Both the position numbers and the translations under genes were made by a program. Below the pieces are notes generated by a model. It had not been told where the DNA came from, ran no database searches, and saw nothing but the letters and a program-made list of their open reading frames with translations. Shown here piece after piece: positions 1 to 9,768 of a stretch of DNA of 64,000 nt. The DNA comes from Alteromonas oceanisediminis. Lineage in GTDB: Bacteria; Pseudomonadota; Gammaproteobacteria; Enterobacterales; Alteromonadaceae. Numbering within the stretch: the first letter of the stretch is position 1; each line of letters starts with the position of its first letter. The stretch covers positions 391,875 to 455,874 of the forward strand of contig NZ_JAHCTA010000003.1 of NCBI RefSeq assembly GCF_018474025.1, given 5' to 3'.

Positions 1-1
1 T

Positions 2-757
2 TATAGCGCAGATGCCACAATGGCTGACGGCTCAGCGGCAAACTTGCTCGACAGTATACTCAAACTTAAACGTTTGAAGGTAAGTAACGACAGCTTGGGC
101 AAACTGATATCGCCGATGCCAAACAAAGCGGTGATCATGACCTACTACCGAAACAATATTTTGCACTTATTTGCGCTGCCAGGTCTCATCATGACGATTG
201 TTTTCGCGCATCGCAGTGTTGAACGTTCTGCGGTTCTCAATCTGGTCGGAGAGCTGTATCCGTTTTTGCAGCGCGAGTTATTTATTTACATGTCAAAAGA
301 AAATGCGCTGGCTTATTGTGAGCGTCTGATTGACCAACTTTGCGAGCAAAAACTACTGCTCGCAGAGAAACACTTGCTGACTCCGCCAAGCGCTGACAGT
401 CAGGCCTTCCACGCCGGTTGGTTATTGAGTCGCGCGATGCAGGAAACGGTGCAGCGGTACGCCGTGGTGCTTCGTGTACTAGAGCTTGCGCAAACCATAA
501 ACCGCGGCGAGCTGGAAAAACAGTCTCGCCAAATGGCGGAACATCTGTCGACGTTGTACGGCATGAGCTCGCCAGAGTTTTACGACAAAAATGTGTTTGC
601 CGCGCTGGTGACCACCTTACGTGAACAATCGTTAGTCGAGTCTACTGACGAAGGAACGCTGCGTCATTCTGACAACAGCCGCGCGCTACAACACCAGATT
701 AATCAGTTGGTGTGGCCAGAAATAACCCAGCATCTCGCGCAACTTAAATCACTTTGA
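2..757 (+). CDS. plsB: Glycerol-3-phosphate 1-O-acyltransferase, C-terminal part (partial)
   Basis: This is the last 251 codons of PlsB, the inner-membrane enzyme that transfers an acyl group from acyl-ACP or acyl-CoA to position 1 of glycerol-3-phosphate, the first step of phospholipid synthesis. The reading frame is open to the left edge, so the ATG at 20 is internal. The stretch MTYYRNNILHLFALP and the following helical region are typical of the PlsB C-terminal domain. The acyltransferase motifs (HXXXXD block) lie outside the window. The gene ends 16 bp from the convergent ilvA stop, with a short palindrome between them. Family assignment rests on recognising this C-terminal domain. Confidence 0.9.
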   Translation, partial: YSADATMADGSAANLLDSILKLKRLKVSNDSLGKLISPMPNKAVIMTYYRNNILHLFALPGLIMTIVFAHRSVERSAVLNLVGELYPFLQRELFIYMSKENALAYCERLIDQLCEQKLLLAEKHLLTPPSADSQAFHAGWLLSRAMQETVQRYAVVLRVLELAQTINRGELEKQSRQMAEHLSTLYGMSSPEFYDKNVFAALVTTLREQSLVESTDEGTLRHSDNSRALQHQINQLVWPEITQHLAQLKSL

Positions 758-770
758 CCTGAATTCAGGT
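757..770. repeat. 14-bp palindrome between plsB and ilvA stops
   Basis: ACCTGAATTCAGGT is a perfect palindrome filling the gap between the convergent plsB and ilvA genes. It has no T-run on either side, so it is not a standard intrinsic terminator. It may be an mRNA 3' end structure for either gene or have no role. Confidence 0.4.
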
Positions 771-773
771 ACT

Positions 774-2330
774 TTAGTGTGCCAAAAAGAAACGGTACGC
801 TGGGTTATCGGTTTGCTCTTCGTACCGATAGCCCAATGCCGCCAGATGTGTGTCAAAGTCTGCCCGGCTCTCATTGGGAATATCAAAGCCACACAACACC
901 AAGCCGTCTGCTGCGCCATGGTTCCGATAGTGAAACAGGGTAATGTTCCATTTCTCACCCAAGGTGTTGAGAAAGGTCAATAAGGCACCGGGATATTCAG
1001 GGAAATAAAACGAAAACAAATGTTCGTTAAGTGGTGTCGATGGTCTTCCACCCACCATATGGCGCACATGCAGCTTGGCTAATTCGTTGTCGGATAAATC
1101 AAAGCACTGGTAATCCCGTTGCTGTAGCTCAGTCAATAAGGCTGCAAACTCAGCTCGCCCGCGTTTTAGTTTAATTCCTACAAAAACGTGCGCTTCTGTG
1201 GTGGCCGAAAAACGATAGTTGAACTCTGTGACGGCGCGGCTCCCGATCGCCTCACAAAAATGCTTAAATGCGCCTGCCCGCTCAGGCAGTTTTACCGCAA
1301 ATACAGCCTCTTTTTGTTCGCCCAGTTCACACCGTTCCGACACATAACGCAGTGTATGAAAATTGGTATTGGCACCACACAAAATGCCGCCAAGGATCTC
1401 ATCTTTTATACCGTGTAGCGCCACGTACTTTCGAATCGCCGCAATTGACAGCGCCCCTGCTGGTTCCGCAATCACGCGCGTGTCATCAAATATGTCTTTG
1501 ATCGCCGCGCAAATTTCATCATTGCTGACTGTCATAACATCGTCAATGTATTGATTGAGCAATTTGAACGGTTCATCGCCGATTGTTTTTACAGCCACCC
1601 CGTCGGCAAAAATGCCAACGCTAGGTAAGGTGACAGGATGACCCGCTTTCTGAGCCGCCGTTAAGCACGCGCTTTCTTCGGCCTCAACGGCAATGAGTTG
1701 AATATCGGGGCGAAGTTGTTTTAAAAATACCGCTATGCCGGCGGCTAATCCGCCCCCGCCCACGGCAATAAATAAGCGCTGAATGTTGGGGTTTTGCTCT
1801 AATAACTCCCGCGCGATGGTGCCCTGCCCAGCGATGACATCAGCATTGTCAAACGGCGGAATAAACGTCATACCGTGACTTTCACTCAGTGCCCGAGCAT
1901 AGCCATTTGCCTGATCAAAACTGGTGCCATGCAGCACCACCTCTACTGCACTGCCACCAAAACGCTTAACCGCATCAATTTTTATATCTGGTGTGGTTTC
2001 CGGCATCACAATTGTTGCTTTAACCCCGCGACGATTGGCCGAGAATGCCACGCCTTGAGCGTGATTACCGGCTGATGCGGTAACGATACCACTGGCGAGC
2101 TTCGCTTCGCTAAGTTGACTAATACAATTGTAGGCGCCGCGTAATTTAAACGATTTTACCGGCTGCTGGTCTTCTCGTTTAAGAAAAACACTGTTGCCCA
2201 GTTCAAGTGATAAACGCCCCATCAGCGTAAGCTCACTGTTAACGGCAACATCATAAACCGGTGCCAACAAAATCTTTTTGAGATATTCGATTGCGCTTGC
2301 ATCATCTAGCGGATGTGATGGCGTTTCCAC
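774..2330 (-). CDS. ilvA: Threonine ammonia-lyase, biosynthetic
   Basis: PLP-dependent threonine deaminase that converts threonine to 2-oxobutanoate and ammonia, the first committed step of isoleucine synthesis. At 518 aa it matches the enterobacterial enzyme (about 514). The PLP lysine is Lys62 in SFKLRGAYN, and the glycine-rich phosphate loop AVGGGGLAAG lies near residue 190. The C-terminal third (from about 330) is the paired ACT-like regulatory region used for isoleucine feedback inhibition and valine activation, so this is the allosteric biosynthetic form rather than the short catabolic TdcB. The start is GTG at 2330 with GGAAG about 9 nt upstream. It begins 3 bp after the ilvD stop and is last in the ilvE-ilvD-ilvA operon. 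Confidence 0.96.
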   Translation of the reverse strand: METPSHPLDDASAIEYLKKILLAPVYDVAVNSELTLMGRLSLELGNSVFLKREDQQPVKSFKLRGAYNCISQLSEAKLASGIVTASAGNHAQGVAFSANRRGVKATIVMPETTPDIKIDAVKRFGGSAVEVVLHGTSFDQANGYARALSESHGMTFIPPFDNADVIAGQGTIARELLEQNPNIQRLFIAVGGGGLAAGIAVFLKQLRPDIQLIAVEAEESACLTAAQKAGHPVTLPSVGIFADGVAVKTIGDEPFKLLNQYIDDVMTVSNDEICAAIKDIFDDTRVIAEPAGALSIAAIRKYVALHGIKDEILGGILCGANTNFHTLRYVSERCELGEQKEAVFAVKLPERAGAFKHFCEAIGSRAVTEFNYRFSATTEAHVFVGIKLKRGRAEFAALLTELQQRDYQCFDLSDNELAKLHVRHMVGGRPSTPLNEHLFSFYFPEYPGALLTFLNTLGEKWNITLFHYRNHGAADGLVLCGFDIPNESRADFDTHLAALGYRYEEQTDNPAYRFFLAH

Positions 2331-2333
2331 TAT

Positions 2334-4181
2334 CTAATCTTCCAATTTTGACGCATCACGCACCGCACCCTTATCGGCACTGGTAGCGAGTAATGCAAAG
2401 GTTTTCAATGACAGCGAGACCGGTCGAACTCGCGACACTGGCTTCCACGGATTGGCGCGCTGCTGCATGTGCTCGCGACGGGCCGCCATATCTGCATCCG
2501 TTAGCGTGACGTTAATAGTGCGCTGGGGAATATCTATGACAATCTCATCGCCATCTTCAACCAGCGCCAGACCGCCGCCGCTGGCAGCTTCTGGTGAACA
2601 ATGGCCGATGGATAAACCTGAGGTGCCGCCTGAAAAACGCCCATCAGTGATCAGCGCACACGCTTTGCCGAGACCTTTCGATTTTAAGTAGGAGGTAGGG
2701 TAAAGCATCTCTTGCATACCGGGCCCACCCTTGGGGCCTTCGTAGCGGATCACGACGACATCGCCGGCGACAACGTCGTTATTCAGAATAGCTTCCACAG
2801 CTTCGTCCTGACTCTCATAAACTTTGGCTTTTCCTGTAAACGTCCAGATGGATTCATCCACGCCGGCCGTTTTTACAATACAACCATTCTCAGCCAAATT
2901 GCCATACAGCACTGCCAGTCCGCCCTCTTGACTATAGGCGTGTTGAACGTCTCGAATACAGCCAGCACTGCGATCTTTATCCGCGTCGGGGTAGCGACAG
3001 TCCTGACTGAACGCCTTAGTGGTACGAATACCGGCTGGTCCTGCCCGATAAAACTGCTCAGCCGTCGAGTTACTACCGGCAGTAATTGACCAATCGCGAA
3101 TGACCTCCGACATCGGCTTGCCTAACACGTGATGGCAATCACCGTGTAGTAATTCTGCCTGATGAAGTTGCTCTAAAATACCCATGACTCCACCAGCTCG
3201 ATGCACATCTTCCATATGGTATTGTGGCGTGGCAGGAGCCACCTTGCACAAATGCGGCACGCTGCGCGATAAGCGGTCAATATCGCTCATGCTAAAAGGA
3301 ACCTCTCCTTCAATAGCAGCCGCCAGCAGGTGCAGTATCGTATTGGTTGAACCGCCCATGGCGATATCCAAACTCATTGCATTTTCAAACGCAGAGAAAT
3401 TAGCGATGCTGCGCGGCAAAGCCGTTGTATCGTTATCCTGGTACCAACGTTTGCACAGCTCGACAACCAGTTCACCGGCTTGTTGAAATAATCCTTCCCT
3501 GTCGGCGTGAGTAGCCAACATTGAACCATTACCAGGTAATGACAGCCCCAGCGCTTCGGTTAAACAGTTCATTGAGTTTGCGGTGAACATACCCGAACAT
3601 GAACCACAGGTGGGGCACGCGGAACGCTCAATCGACTCGCTGTCTGCATCGCTGACCTTGTCGTCTGCGGCAGCCACCATCGCGTCTACCAGATCAAGCT
3701 TGATAATCTGATCAGACAATTTGGTTTTACCCGCCTCCATCGGTCCACCGGACACAAAAACGACGGGAATATTCAGGCGCATTGCCGCCATGAGCATTCC
3801 CGGCGTTATCTTGTCGCAGTTCGAAATGCACACTAGCGCATCTGCGCAATGTGCATTCGCCATGTACTCCACAGAATCCGCAATAATCTCACGCGAGGGT
3901 AAGCTGTAGAGCATGCCGCTATGTCCCATGGCGATGCCATCGTCCACAGCAATTGTGTTAAATTCCTTGGCAACACCACCCGCAGCTTCGACGCTTCGCG
4001 CCACCAATTGTCCCATGTCCTTCAAATGTACGTGACCCGGCACAAATTGAGTAAACGAGTTGGCGACGGCAACGATCGGTTTACCGAAATCCGTGTCTTT
4101 CATTCCGGTGGCGCGCCACAAAGCGCGAGCTCCGGCCATGTTTCGGCCTTGGGTTGTTGTCGCTGATCGAAGCTTAGGCAT
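2334..4181 (-). CDS. ilvD: Dihydroxy-acid dehydratase
   Basis: Iron-sulfur enzyme that dehydrates 2,3-dihydroxy-isovalerate and 2,3-dihydroxy-3-methylvalerate to the 2-oxo acids, the step before transamination in valine, leucine and isoleucine synthesis. It is 615 aa, the usual length. Conserved cysteines are Cys122 in [10 protein letters not shown] and the [11 protein letters not shown] block (Cys189, Cys192, Cys195). The start is ATG at 4181 with a very strong AGGAGG ribosome-binding site 6 nt away. The gene lies 14 bp after ilvE and 3 bp before ilvA, so the three are almost certainly cotranscribed. No odd features were seen. Confidence 0.97.
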   Translation of the reverse strand: MPKLRSATTTQGRNMAGARALWRATGMKDTDFGKPIVAVANSFTQFVPGHVHLKDMGQLVARSVEAAGGVAKEFNTIAVDDGIAMGHSGMLYSLPSREIIADSVEYMANAHCADALVCISNCDKITPGMLMAAMRLNIPVVFVSGGPMEAGKTKLSDQIIKLDLVDAMVAAADDKVSDADSESIERSACPTCGSCSGMFTANSMNCLTEALGLSLPGNGSMLATHADREGLFQQAGELVVELCKRWYQDNDTTALPRSIANFSAFENAMSLDIAMGGSTNTILHLLAAAIEGEVPFSMSDIDRLSRSVPHLCKVAPATPQYHMEDVHRAGGVMGILEQLHQAELLHGDCHHVLGKPMSEVIRDWSITAGSNSTAEQFYRAGPAGIRTTKAFSQDCRYPDADKDRSAGCIRDVQHAYSQEGGLAVLYGNLAENGCIVKTAGVDESIWTFTGKAKVYESQDEAVEAILNNDVVAGDVVVIRYEGPKGGPGMQEMLYPTSYLKSKGLGKACALITDGRFSGGTSGLSIGHCSPEAASGGGLALVEDGDEIVIDIPQRTINVTLTDADMAARREHMQQRANPWKPVSRVRPVSLSLKTFALLATSADKGAVRDASKLED

Positions 4182-4195
4182 GTTGCCCTCCTAAA

Positions 4196-5128
4196 TTATT
4201 CGTACACTGGCGTTAACCAGTTCCATTTGTCTTCGGTTTCGCCGTTGAACAGCCCGAAGAATGCTGCTTGTACTTTTTCTGTGATCGGCCCGCGCCCGCC
4301 GTTACCCACTTTGATCCCATCAACGCTGCGCACCGGCGTCACTTCTGCCGCCGTGCCGCACATGAGGATTTCGTCGGCTAGATACATCGCCTCACGCGGA
4401 ATATTCTCCTCTCGCACGGTGTATCCCATATCTTGAAGTAGTGTGATCACCGTGTCACGGGTGATCCCCGGCAAAATAGCTGCGGTTTTGGGTGTGGTTG
4501 ACACAACGCCGTTGCGGATCACAAAAATGTTTTCACCCGCACCTTCGCTGATATAGCCATTGACATCCAACGCAATGCCTTCGCCATAACCGTGACGACG
4601 AGCTTCCATCGAAATGAGTTGTGATGATAGGTAGTTACCGCCGGCTTTAGCGCCTGTCGGCATGGTATTCGCGGCAAGGCGGTTCCAACTTGAGATACCC
4701 GCATCAACACCATTTTTCAGCGCTTCTTCACCAAGGTAAGCCCCCCACTCGAATGCAGCGATGGCTAACTCTGACTCTTGTCCAAAAGGAACCTGCAAGC
4801 CCATACCAATATCACCGTAATAGGCGATTGGGCGAATGTAGGCTGATTTAAGTTGGTTCTTGGCGATAATATCTTTGGTGGCCTGATTCACCTGATCGAG
4901 GGTGTAGGGAATCGTCATACGGTAGATTTTCGCTGAGTCAAACAAACGCCGATTGTGATCATGCAGCCTGAAAACGCAGGTTCCTCTATCGGGCGTGTTG
5001 TAAGCTCTTACGCCTTCAAACACGGAAGAACCGTAGTGGATTGCGTGCGTCATGACATGCACGGTGGCGCTTTTCCACGGCATGATTTCGCCATTAAACC
5101 AAATAAATTCTGCGGGTTGCTTTGCCAT
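4196..5128 (-). CDS. ilvE: Branched-chain amino acid aminotransferase
   Basis: Class IV PLP aminotransferase that reversibly moves the amino group of glutamate to the 2-oxo acids of leucine, isoleucine and valine. The PLP lysine is Lys161 in MPTGAKAGGNYL, and residues 1-20 with the FNGEIMPW block are typical of IlvE. I start it at ATG 5128 (310 aa, as in E. coli with 309) because AAGGA lies about 8 nt upstream. The frame stays open further 5' to 5188, but those 20 codons match nothing in the family. It is the first gene of ilvE-ilvD-ilvA. No ilvG or ilvM lies upstream, unlike the enterobacterial ilvGMEDA order. Confidence 0.96.
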   Translation of the reverse strand: MAKQPAEFIWFNGEIMPWKSATVHVMTHAIHYGSSVFEGVRAYNTPDRGTCVFRLHDHNRRLFDSAKIYRMTIPYTLDQVNQATKDIIAKNQLKSAYIRPIAYYGDIGMGLQVPFGQESELAIAAFEWGAYLGEEALKNGVDAGISSWNRLAANTMPTGAKAGGNYLSSQLISMEARRHGYGEGIALDVNGYISEGAGENIFVIRNGVVSTTPKTAAILPGITRDTVITLLQDMGYTVREENIPREAMYLADEILMCGTAAEVTPVRSVDGIKVGNGGRGPITEKVQAAFFGLFNGETEDKWNWLTPVYE

Positions 5129-5488
5129 TTCAGTGTCCTTAACAAACCTTGTTGTGTGTAGGGTAAAAAAACACAGTCGATAATACATGCAACCGTCATC
5201 GCACCCAACGCAAATCGAGGTGAAAACCGCAGAACAAATAGAAAGGGTGTGTCACGCAATCGAGACACTGAAGACTTCAGCCTTATTGAAGCGTCGCGAA
5301 CTACGCTTTAGGCTCTGGAGATTGGTATCGTCATGGCAAACGATGATGTAAAGCTACCGTGCAATGTTTAATTAAGCAACCCTTTCCTGAATTTTTGATT
5401 TAATTTTTTAGTATTCGACCGGGTTTGGCTTTGGTTATCTGCTGGCCTTTGCTAAACTTTGCGGCGTTTTTTATCCTCGGAATGCATC
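5129..5488. other. Divergent control region between ilvE and the c-di-GMP sensor gene
   Basis: No gene was found in these 360 bp. They must hold the promoter of the ilvEDA operon (leftward) and that of the sensor gene (rightward). Two small inverted repeats are visible: CTGAAG/CTTCAG at 5268-5280 and AAGCGT/ACGCTT at 5289-5308 with an 8-nt loop. No Ile/Leu/Val-rich leader peptide followed by a T-run terminator is present, so classical ilv attenuation is not supported. Confidence 0.6.
5431..5458 (+). promoter_or_regulatory. Candidate sigma-70 promoter of the sensor gene
   Basis: TTGGTT (5431-5436) and TAAACT (5453-5458) are separated by 16 bp and lie about 30 bp upstream of the ATG at 5489. 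The fit to consensus is moderate. The assignment is by eye only. Confidence 0.35.
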
Positions 5489-8400
5489 ATGAAGGTTGTT
5501 GTCAGCTTGCTTCTCACATCGCTATGGATGGTGAGCGCGTGCGTGCATTCCAGTGCGGCAGATGCGCTCCTCGAACAGCCCCGTTTCTTTTCATTGTCTA
5601 CCGCTAACGGACTCGCGCAGGACACCGCAGAAGCCTTGCTGTTGGATAGCCGAGGTTTTCTTTATATTGGCACCGATAATGGGCTTGATCGCTGGGATGG
5701 ACACCATGTAAAGCGAATATACGGACCGAATGACGAGCTGCGCGACGCGTCAATCACTGCATTATTTGAAGACAGCATGGGCGGTATTTGGATCAGCGCT
5801 TTCGGTTCGGGCGTTTACCGTCTGAGACCTGAGTCGCAACAACTGACTCAGGTTCTTGCTGCCCCGTATGTCGATGCTCCTGATTTAATCCAGTCAGCGA
5901 CCCAATTCTCACAAGCGGATCATGATCGCGTACTCATCGCGCTGGAACAGCAGGTCGTTCGCTATGATGTGACTAGCCAGACAATAGAGAAGCTTTTCAG
6001 TTTGCCCTCCGATGCGGTCGAAGCCGGCTCATTCGTGCGCGACGCACTGCTGCTCGACGACACAGTGATAATTGCAACAACCGACGGCATCTACGCTGGG
6101 TACACTTTCGGTGATATACGCTTGATTGACTTTTTACCCAGTGGTCAGGATCACATGGATTCGCTTAATGCAAAGTATCTATTGATCGATTCAATGCAGC
6201 GATTGTGGATTGGTACGGTTCGTGGGTTGTTTGTTCTCGACGTTACTCAGTTCCGAAACCAATTGGACGATGCACAGTCAAAAATCACCTTTGAGCTAGC
6301 GCTTCCTGAGCACAACATCTGGAAAATGACTGAGTATGGCCCTTCACAATTCTGGCTGGGTACCGACAGTGGATTAATAGCGATGATGGTGGAGCCGCAA
6401 ACCACGCAAGTGACCTCTACGCAACTGATACTGCAACCCACAAAAGGCTATGACCCACTAGCACGCAAAGATATCCTCGATATCGCAGTAGATGCACAAA
6501 ACAATGTGTGGCTGGGTACTAATTTCGGTGGTGCGCTTTATTGGGCAACCGATAGTTTAAAGTTCAATGAAGTAAGAAATCGACAAACAAACCGCCTTGC
6601 ATCCCCATTGAGCGACAATAATGTTTGGTCGATTGTTGAAGATCCAAAACAACAGCTGTGGGTTGGCACTGCCAATGGTCTGACACGATTATCTGCTGAC
6701 TTATCCACATCAGAGCATTTCTTTCAGAAAAAAAAGTATGAAGCCTATAGCGATGCGGTGATAGAAAACCTGTTTGTGGTCGACGATAGCACGCTGGTTA
6801 TTCAATCCGGGTTTGGGCTGTATGAATTTGACACCCATTCAAATACGCGGCAAATCGTGGAAACGCAGAGTGAGGCAGAGCACGCCATCGTAGAGGGCTT
6901 TGTCTGGGGCGCCGCGCAGGCTAAAGATGATGCCATTTGGTTTATCCAAGACAGTCACGCGTTTCGCTATGACCCCGATGAAAAAACCGTCACGCAAACC
7001 GACATCACTGAGACGGTTAGCGCCCACACCATGTATGGGTTTATCAATGCTATCCCCCAGTTGCCTGACCAGATTTGGCTTTCTGTCACGGGCAAACTGA
7101 TGAGCCTATCCCACAATGGCCAAGTACGAACAGTACATGAACTTCCACCCGAAGCCCCGACGAAAACCGCCTACCCCAACAGTATTGCTGTGGATAAAGA
7201 CAATGTATTGTGGATTGCGTATACCGGGTACGGAGTGTTTGGTATCGATGCAGACTCTCACACGCCAAAGTTTTTTATTGATAGAAAGTATTTTCGCGGG
7301 CTGGATAGCCTTTACTCCCTGATGATCGATGCCAGCAACAGTTTGTGGTTTAGTTCTCACTCAGGGCTGCATCGAGTCAACGCTGACAGAAATTATATCG
7401 AGCACTTTCGTTATGGGCAGGAAATTTCCGTCTCGGAATTTAACGAAGGTGCCAATATCAAACGCCAGAACGGGGAGTTAGTGTTTGGCTCGCCAAACGG
7501 TATCGTTGTTTTTGACCCCGCTGATTTGCAACAAGCACCTGAGGTACTTGCGAGCAATCCTTTCAAAGGTACTTTTACTCAGCCGGGCATGGCGATTACT
7601 GACATCGCTCTCGCCACGCGAGATTTGGCTTTTTCTAACACCACGTTGAACGACAGTACGATTGATTTGAACCATAACGATAATGGCCTGACAGTGTCGT
7701 TTTCGAACCTACGTTTTGATCAAACACAATTTATTAAATACCGATATCGGCTATATCAACAGCAGCGCCTGATCAGTGAAGGCATCGCCCATGACGCAAG
7801 CCTCTCCATTCCGCTGCTGGAGCCAGGCCACTATCGATTTGAAGTTGAACCGCATGACTTTGACCCGAACGCGTCTGACGTCGCTAGGTTATTCATTCGT
7901 GTTGCTCCCTCACCGTGGCTGACATGGCAAGCAAAAACGTTGTATGTGTGCTTATTCACAGGCCTGATTGCCACCCTGATATATGTGCGCCGGAACCAAA
8001 TCCTGACGCTGGATCAGTCGCGCCAGCAGGTCCAGCTATTCGGTAACGCCTTTCAACAAACCCGTGATTGGGTCATTATTTTTGATGAAAATCGACACCC
8101 CATTGCAACCAATGAAGCTTTCTCACGTGCGTTCGGGCTCAAGCCACATGACTCTGTTACTGATCAGTATGCGCAGTTCAATCAACGCTATGCTGATTTG
8201 ATGGCGCGTACGCAGGAAATTTTACTGAGTTTGTCGCCTGATGAATTCAAGCGTAAAGAAACCAGTGTCAAAATCGCTGATGGCCGGTCTCACGATATTT
8301 TGATTAACTTTACGGCCGTTGCACGGAAAGGTGATGCCAACACGATCAGCCACTACCTCATGGTTATCTCAGATATTAGTGAGCAGAAGCGAGCCGAACG

Positions 8401-9721
8401 AAAGCTGCGTAAGATGGCAACGGTTGACCATTTGACGGGGCTGGTTAATCGCACTCTCATGATTGATCGTCTGCAACATGCCGTTGCCAGCGCTGCACGA
8501 AATGGGCACAAAGTTGCGGTTCTGTTTGTTGATTTAGACCGATTCAAAGGGATCAATGACAGCTTAGGTCATGACTACGGCGATCAATTGTTGCGAGTGG
8601 TCGCTAAACGAATGCAGGCATTGGCCCGCTCGGATGATACCGTCGCACGCATTGGTGGTGACGAATTCGTCATGATCTTAGAGGCCACCAAGCAAGTTGA
8701 CGATATCAGCCGATTGATAGATCAACTCATTGAGCGAATTGAAAAGCCCATTCAAGTGCGTGATGAGGTACTAAGAGTGTCGTGCAGCGTCGGTGTTGCC
8801 GTTTATCCTGATGACAGTGAGGATACGGCAGAGTTGTTGCGTTTCTCTGATGTCGCCATGTACAGCGCCAAACGTGATCCCGTCAATCGGTTTGCCTTTT
8901 TTACTGATTCGATGAATATTCGCGCGCAATACCGCCTGTCTCTGGAAAACCTCGTTAAGCATGCCTATCAAGGCCAGCATTTCTATAATGTCTATCAACC
9001 TATTGTTGATCTGAATACGCAGCGTACGGTCGGTATGGAACTGCTATTGCGATGCAATCTTGATGAACGACCCATATCGCCGGCAGAGTTTATCCCGGTA
9101 CTTGAAGAAATGCGTTTGATCCTGGACGTAACAAAGCAGTCGTTAAGCACGGCCGTTGCCGATCTCGCCGATTGGTACGCGCAGGGTTACAGGGGCTATC
9201 TTTCCGTTAATCTTTCCGCGTTGCATTTCACCTCAACGTTTGACACGCAGTACTTAACGCAACTGCTGGATCGTTTTAATCTACCGCTTAGCGCACTTCG
9301 CTTCGAAGTCACCGAGGGCATTCTCATGGAAGATAAAGAGACCGCCTTAATCCAGTTTGAAACCATCAAACAGGCTGGTTTCCTACTCGCACTGGATGAT
9401 TTTGGCACTGGCTATTCGTCGCTAAGCTATCTGCAGTTATTCCCTCTCGACGTACTGAAAATTGATAAAAGTTTCTGTGACGGCATCGGCCAGACGCACG
9501 GTGACAACCTGATCAAGACCACCATCGGCATGGCACGGAACCTCGGCCTAGACTGTATTGCCGAAGGCGTCGAAACACAGCAGCAAGTTGAATTCCTACA
9601 CGCTAATGGTTGCACAAAACTTCAAGGTTATTTCTATTCCAAGCCAGTTGACGCCGATGCCGCGAAGATTCTAAGCAGTGTTGACTGGAGCACTCAAACT
9701 GGCCACCAGACGAGTACATAA
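5489..9721 (+). CDS. Periplasmic beta-propeller sensor with PAS, GGDEF and EAL domains
   Basis: A 1410-aa inner-membrane c-di-GMP signalling protein. A signal peptide (about 1-24) is followed by a long periplasmic region rich in two-component-regulator propeller repeats (pattern ANGL..., GFLYIGTDNGLDRWDG, WIGT..GL). A Y_Y_Y-type domain ends near 805, one membrane helix lies at about 813-833, then a PAS domain (about 850-965), GGDEF (motif RIGGDEF near 1055) and EAL (from about 1170). The GGDEF active site is intact. The EAL motif reads ELL, but the metal and base residues DDFGTGYSSLSYL, EVTEG and IAEGVET are all present, so both cyclase and phosphodiesterase activity are possible. The frame opens at a TTG (5459), but ATG 5489 gives a clean signal peptide. 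The ligand is unknown. Confidence 0.9.
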   Translation: MKVVVSLLLTSLWMVSACVHSSAADALLEQPRFFSLSTANGLAQDTAEALLLDSRGFLYIGTDNGLDRWDGHHVKRIYGPNDELRDASITALFEDSMGGIWISAFGSGVYRLRPESQQLTQVLAAPYVDAPDLIQSATQFSQADHDRVLIALEQQVVRYDVTSQTIEKLFSLPSDAVEAGSFVRDALLLDDTVIIATTDGIYAGYTFGDIRLIDFLPSGQDHMDSLNAKYLLIDSMQRLWIGTVRGLFVLDVTQFRNQLDDAQSKITFELALPEHNIWKMTEYGPSQFWLGTDSGLIAMMVEPQTTQVTSTQLILQPTKGYDPLARKDILDIAVDAQNNVWLGTNFGGALYWATDSLKFNEVRNRQTNRLASPLSDNNVWSIVEDPKQQLWVGTANGLTRLSADLSTSEHFFQKKKYEAYSDAVIENLFVVDDSTLVIQSGFGLYEFDTHSNTRQIVETQSEAEHAIVEGFVWGAAQAKDDAIWFIQDSHAFRYDPDEKTVTQTDITETVSAHTMYGFINAIPQLPDQIWLSVTGKLMSLSHNGQVRTVHELPPEAPTKTAYPNSIAVDKDNVLWIAYTGYGVFGIDADSHTPKFFIDRKYFRGLDSLYSLMIDASNSLWFSSHSGLHRVNADRNYIEHFRYGQEISVSEFNEGANIKRQNGELVFGSPNGIVVFDPADLQQAPEVLASNPFKGTFTQPGMAITDIALATRDLAFSNTTLNDSTIDLNHNDNGLTVSFSNLRFDQTQFIKYRYRLYQQQRLISEGIAHDASLSIPLLEPGHYRFEVEPHDFDPNASDVARLFIRVAPSPWLTWQAKTLYVCLFTGLIATLIYVRRNQILTLDQSRQQVQLFGNAFQQTRDWVIIFDENRHPIATNEAFSRAFGLKPHDSVTDQYAQFNQRYADLMARTQEILLSLSPDEFKRKETSVKIADGRSHDILINFTAVARKGDANTISHYLMVISDISEQKRAERKLRKMATVDHLTGLVNRTLMIDRLQHAVASAARNGHKVAVLFVDLDRFKGINDSLGHDYGDQLLRVVAKRMQALARSDDTVARIGGDEFVMILEATKQVDDISRLIDQLIERIEKPIQVRDEVLRVSCSVGVAVYPDDSEDTAELLRFSDVAMYSAKRDPVNRFAFFTDSMNIRAQYRLSLENLVKHAYQGQHFYNVYQPIVDLNTQRTVGMELLLRCNLDERPISPAEFIPVLEEMRLILDVTKQSLSTAVADLADWYAQGYRGYLSVNLSALHFTSTFDTQYLTQLLDRFNLPLSALRFEVTEGILMEDKETALIQFETIKQAGFLLALDDFGTGYSSLSYLQLFPLDVLKIDKSFCDGIGQTHGDNLIKTTIGMARNLGLDCIAEGVETQQQVEFLHANGCTKLQGYFYSKPVDADAAKILSSVDWSTQTGHQTST

Positions 9722-9768
9722 CCTGCACGATCCACGCTAGCCTGTCGTTTTCATTGTTGAGTTTTATT

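Noticed and set aside
5308..5334. Eight-residue minus-strand frame MTIPISRA upstream of ilvE, considered as an ilv attenuator leader peptide
   Set aside because: It has only two Ile codons and no Shine-Dalgarno sequence, and no T-run terminator hairpin follows before ilvE.
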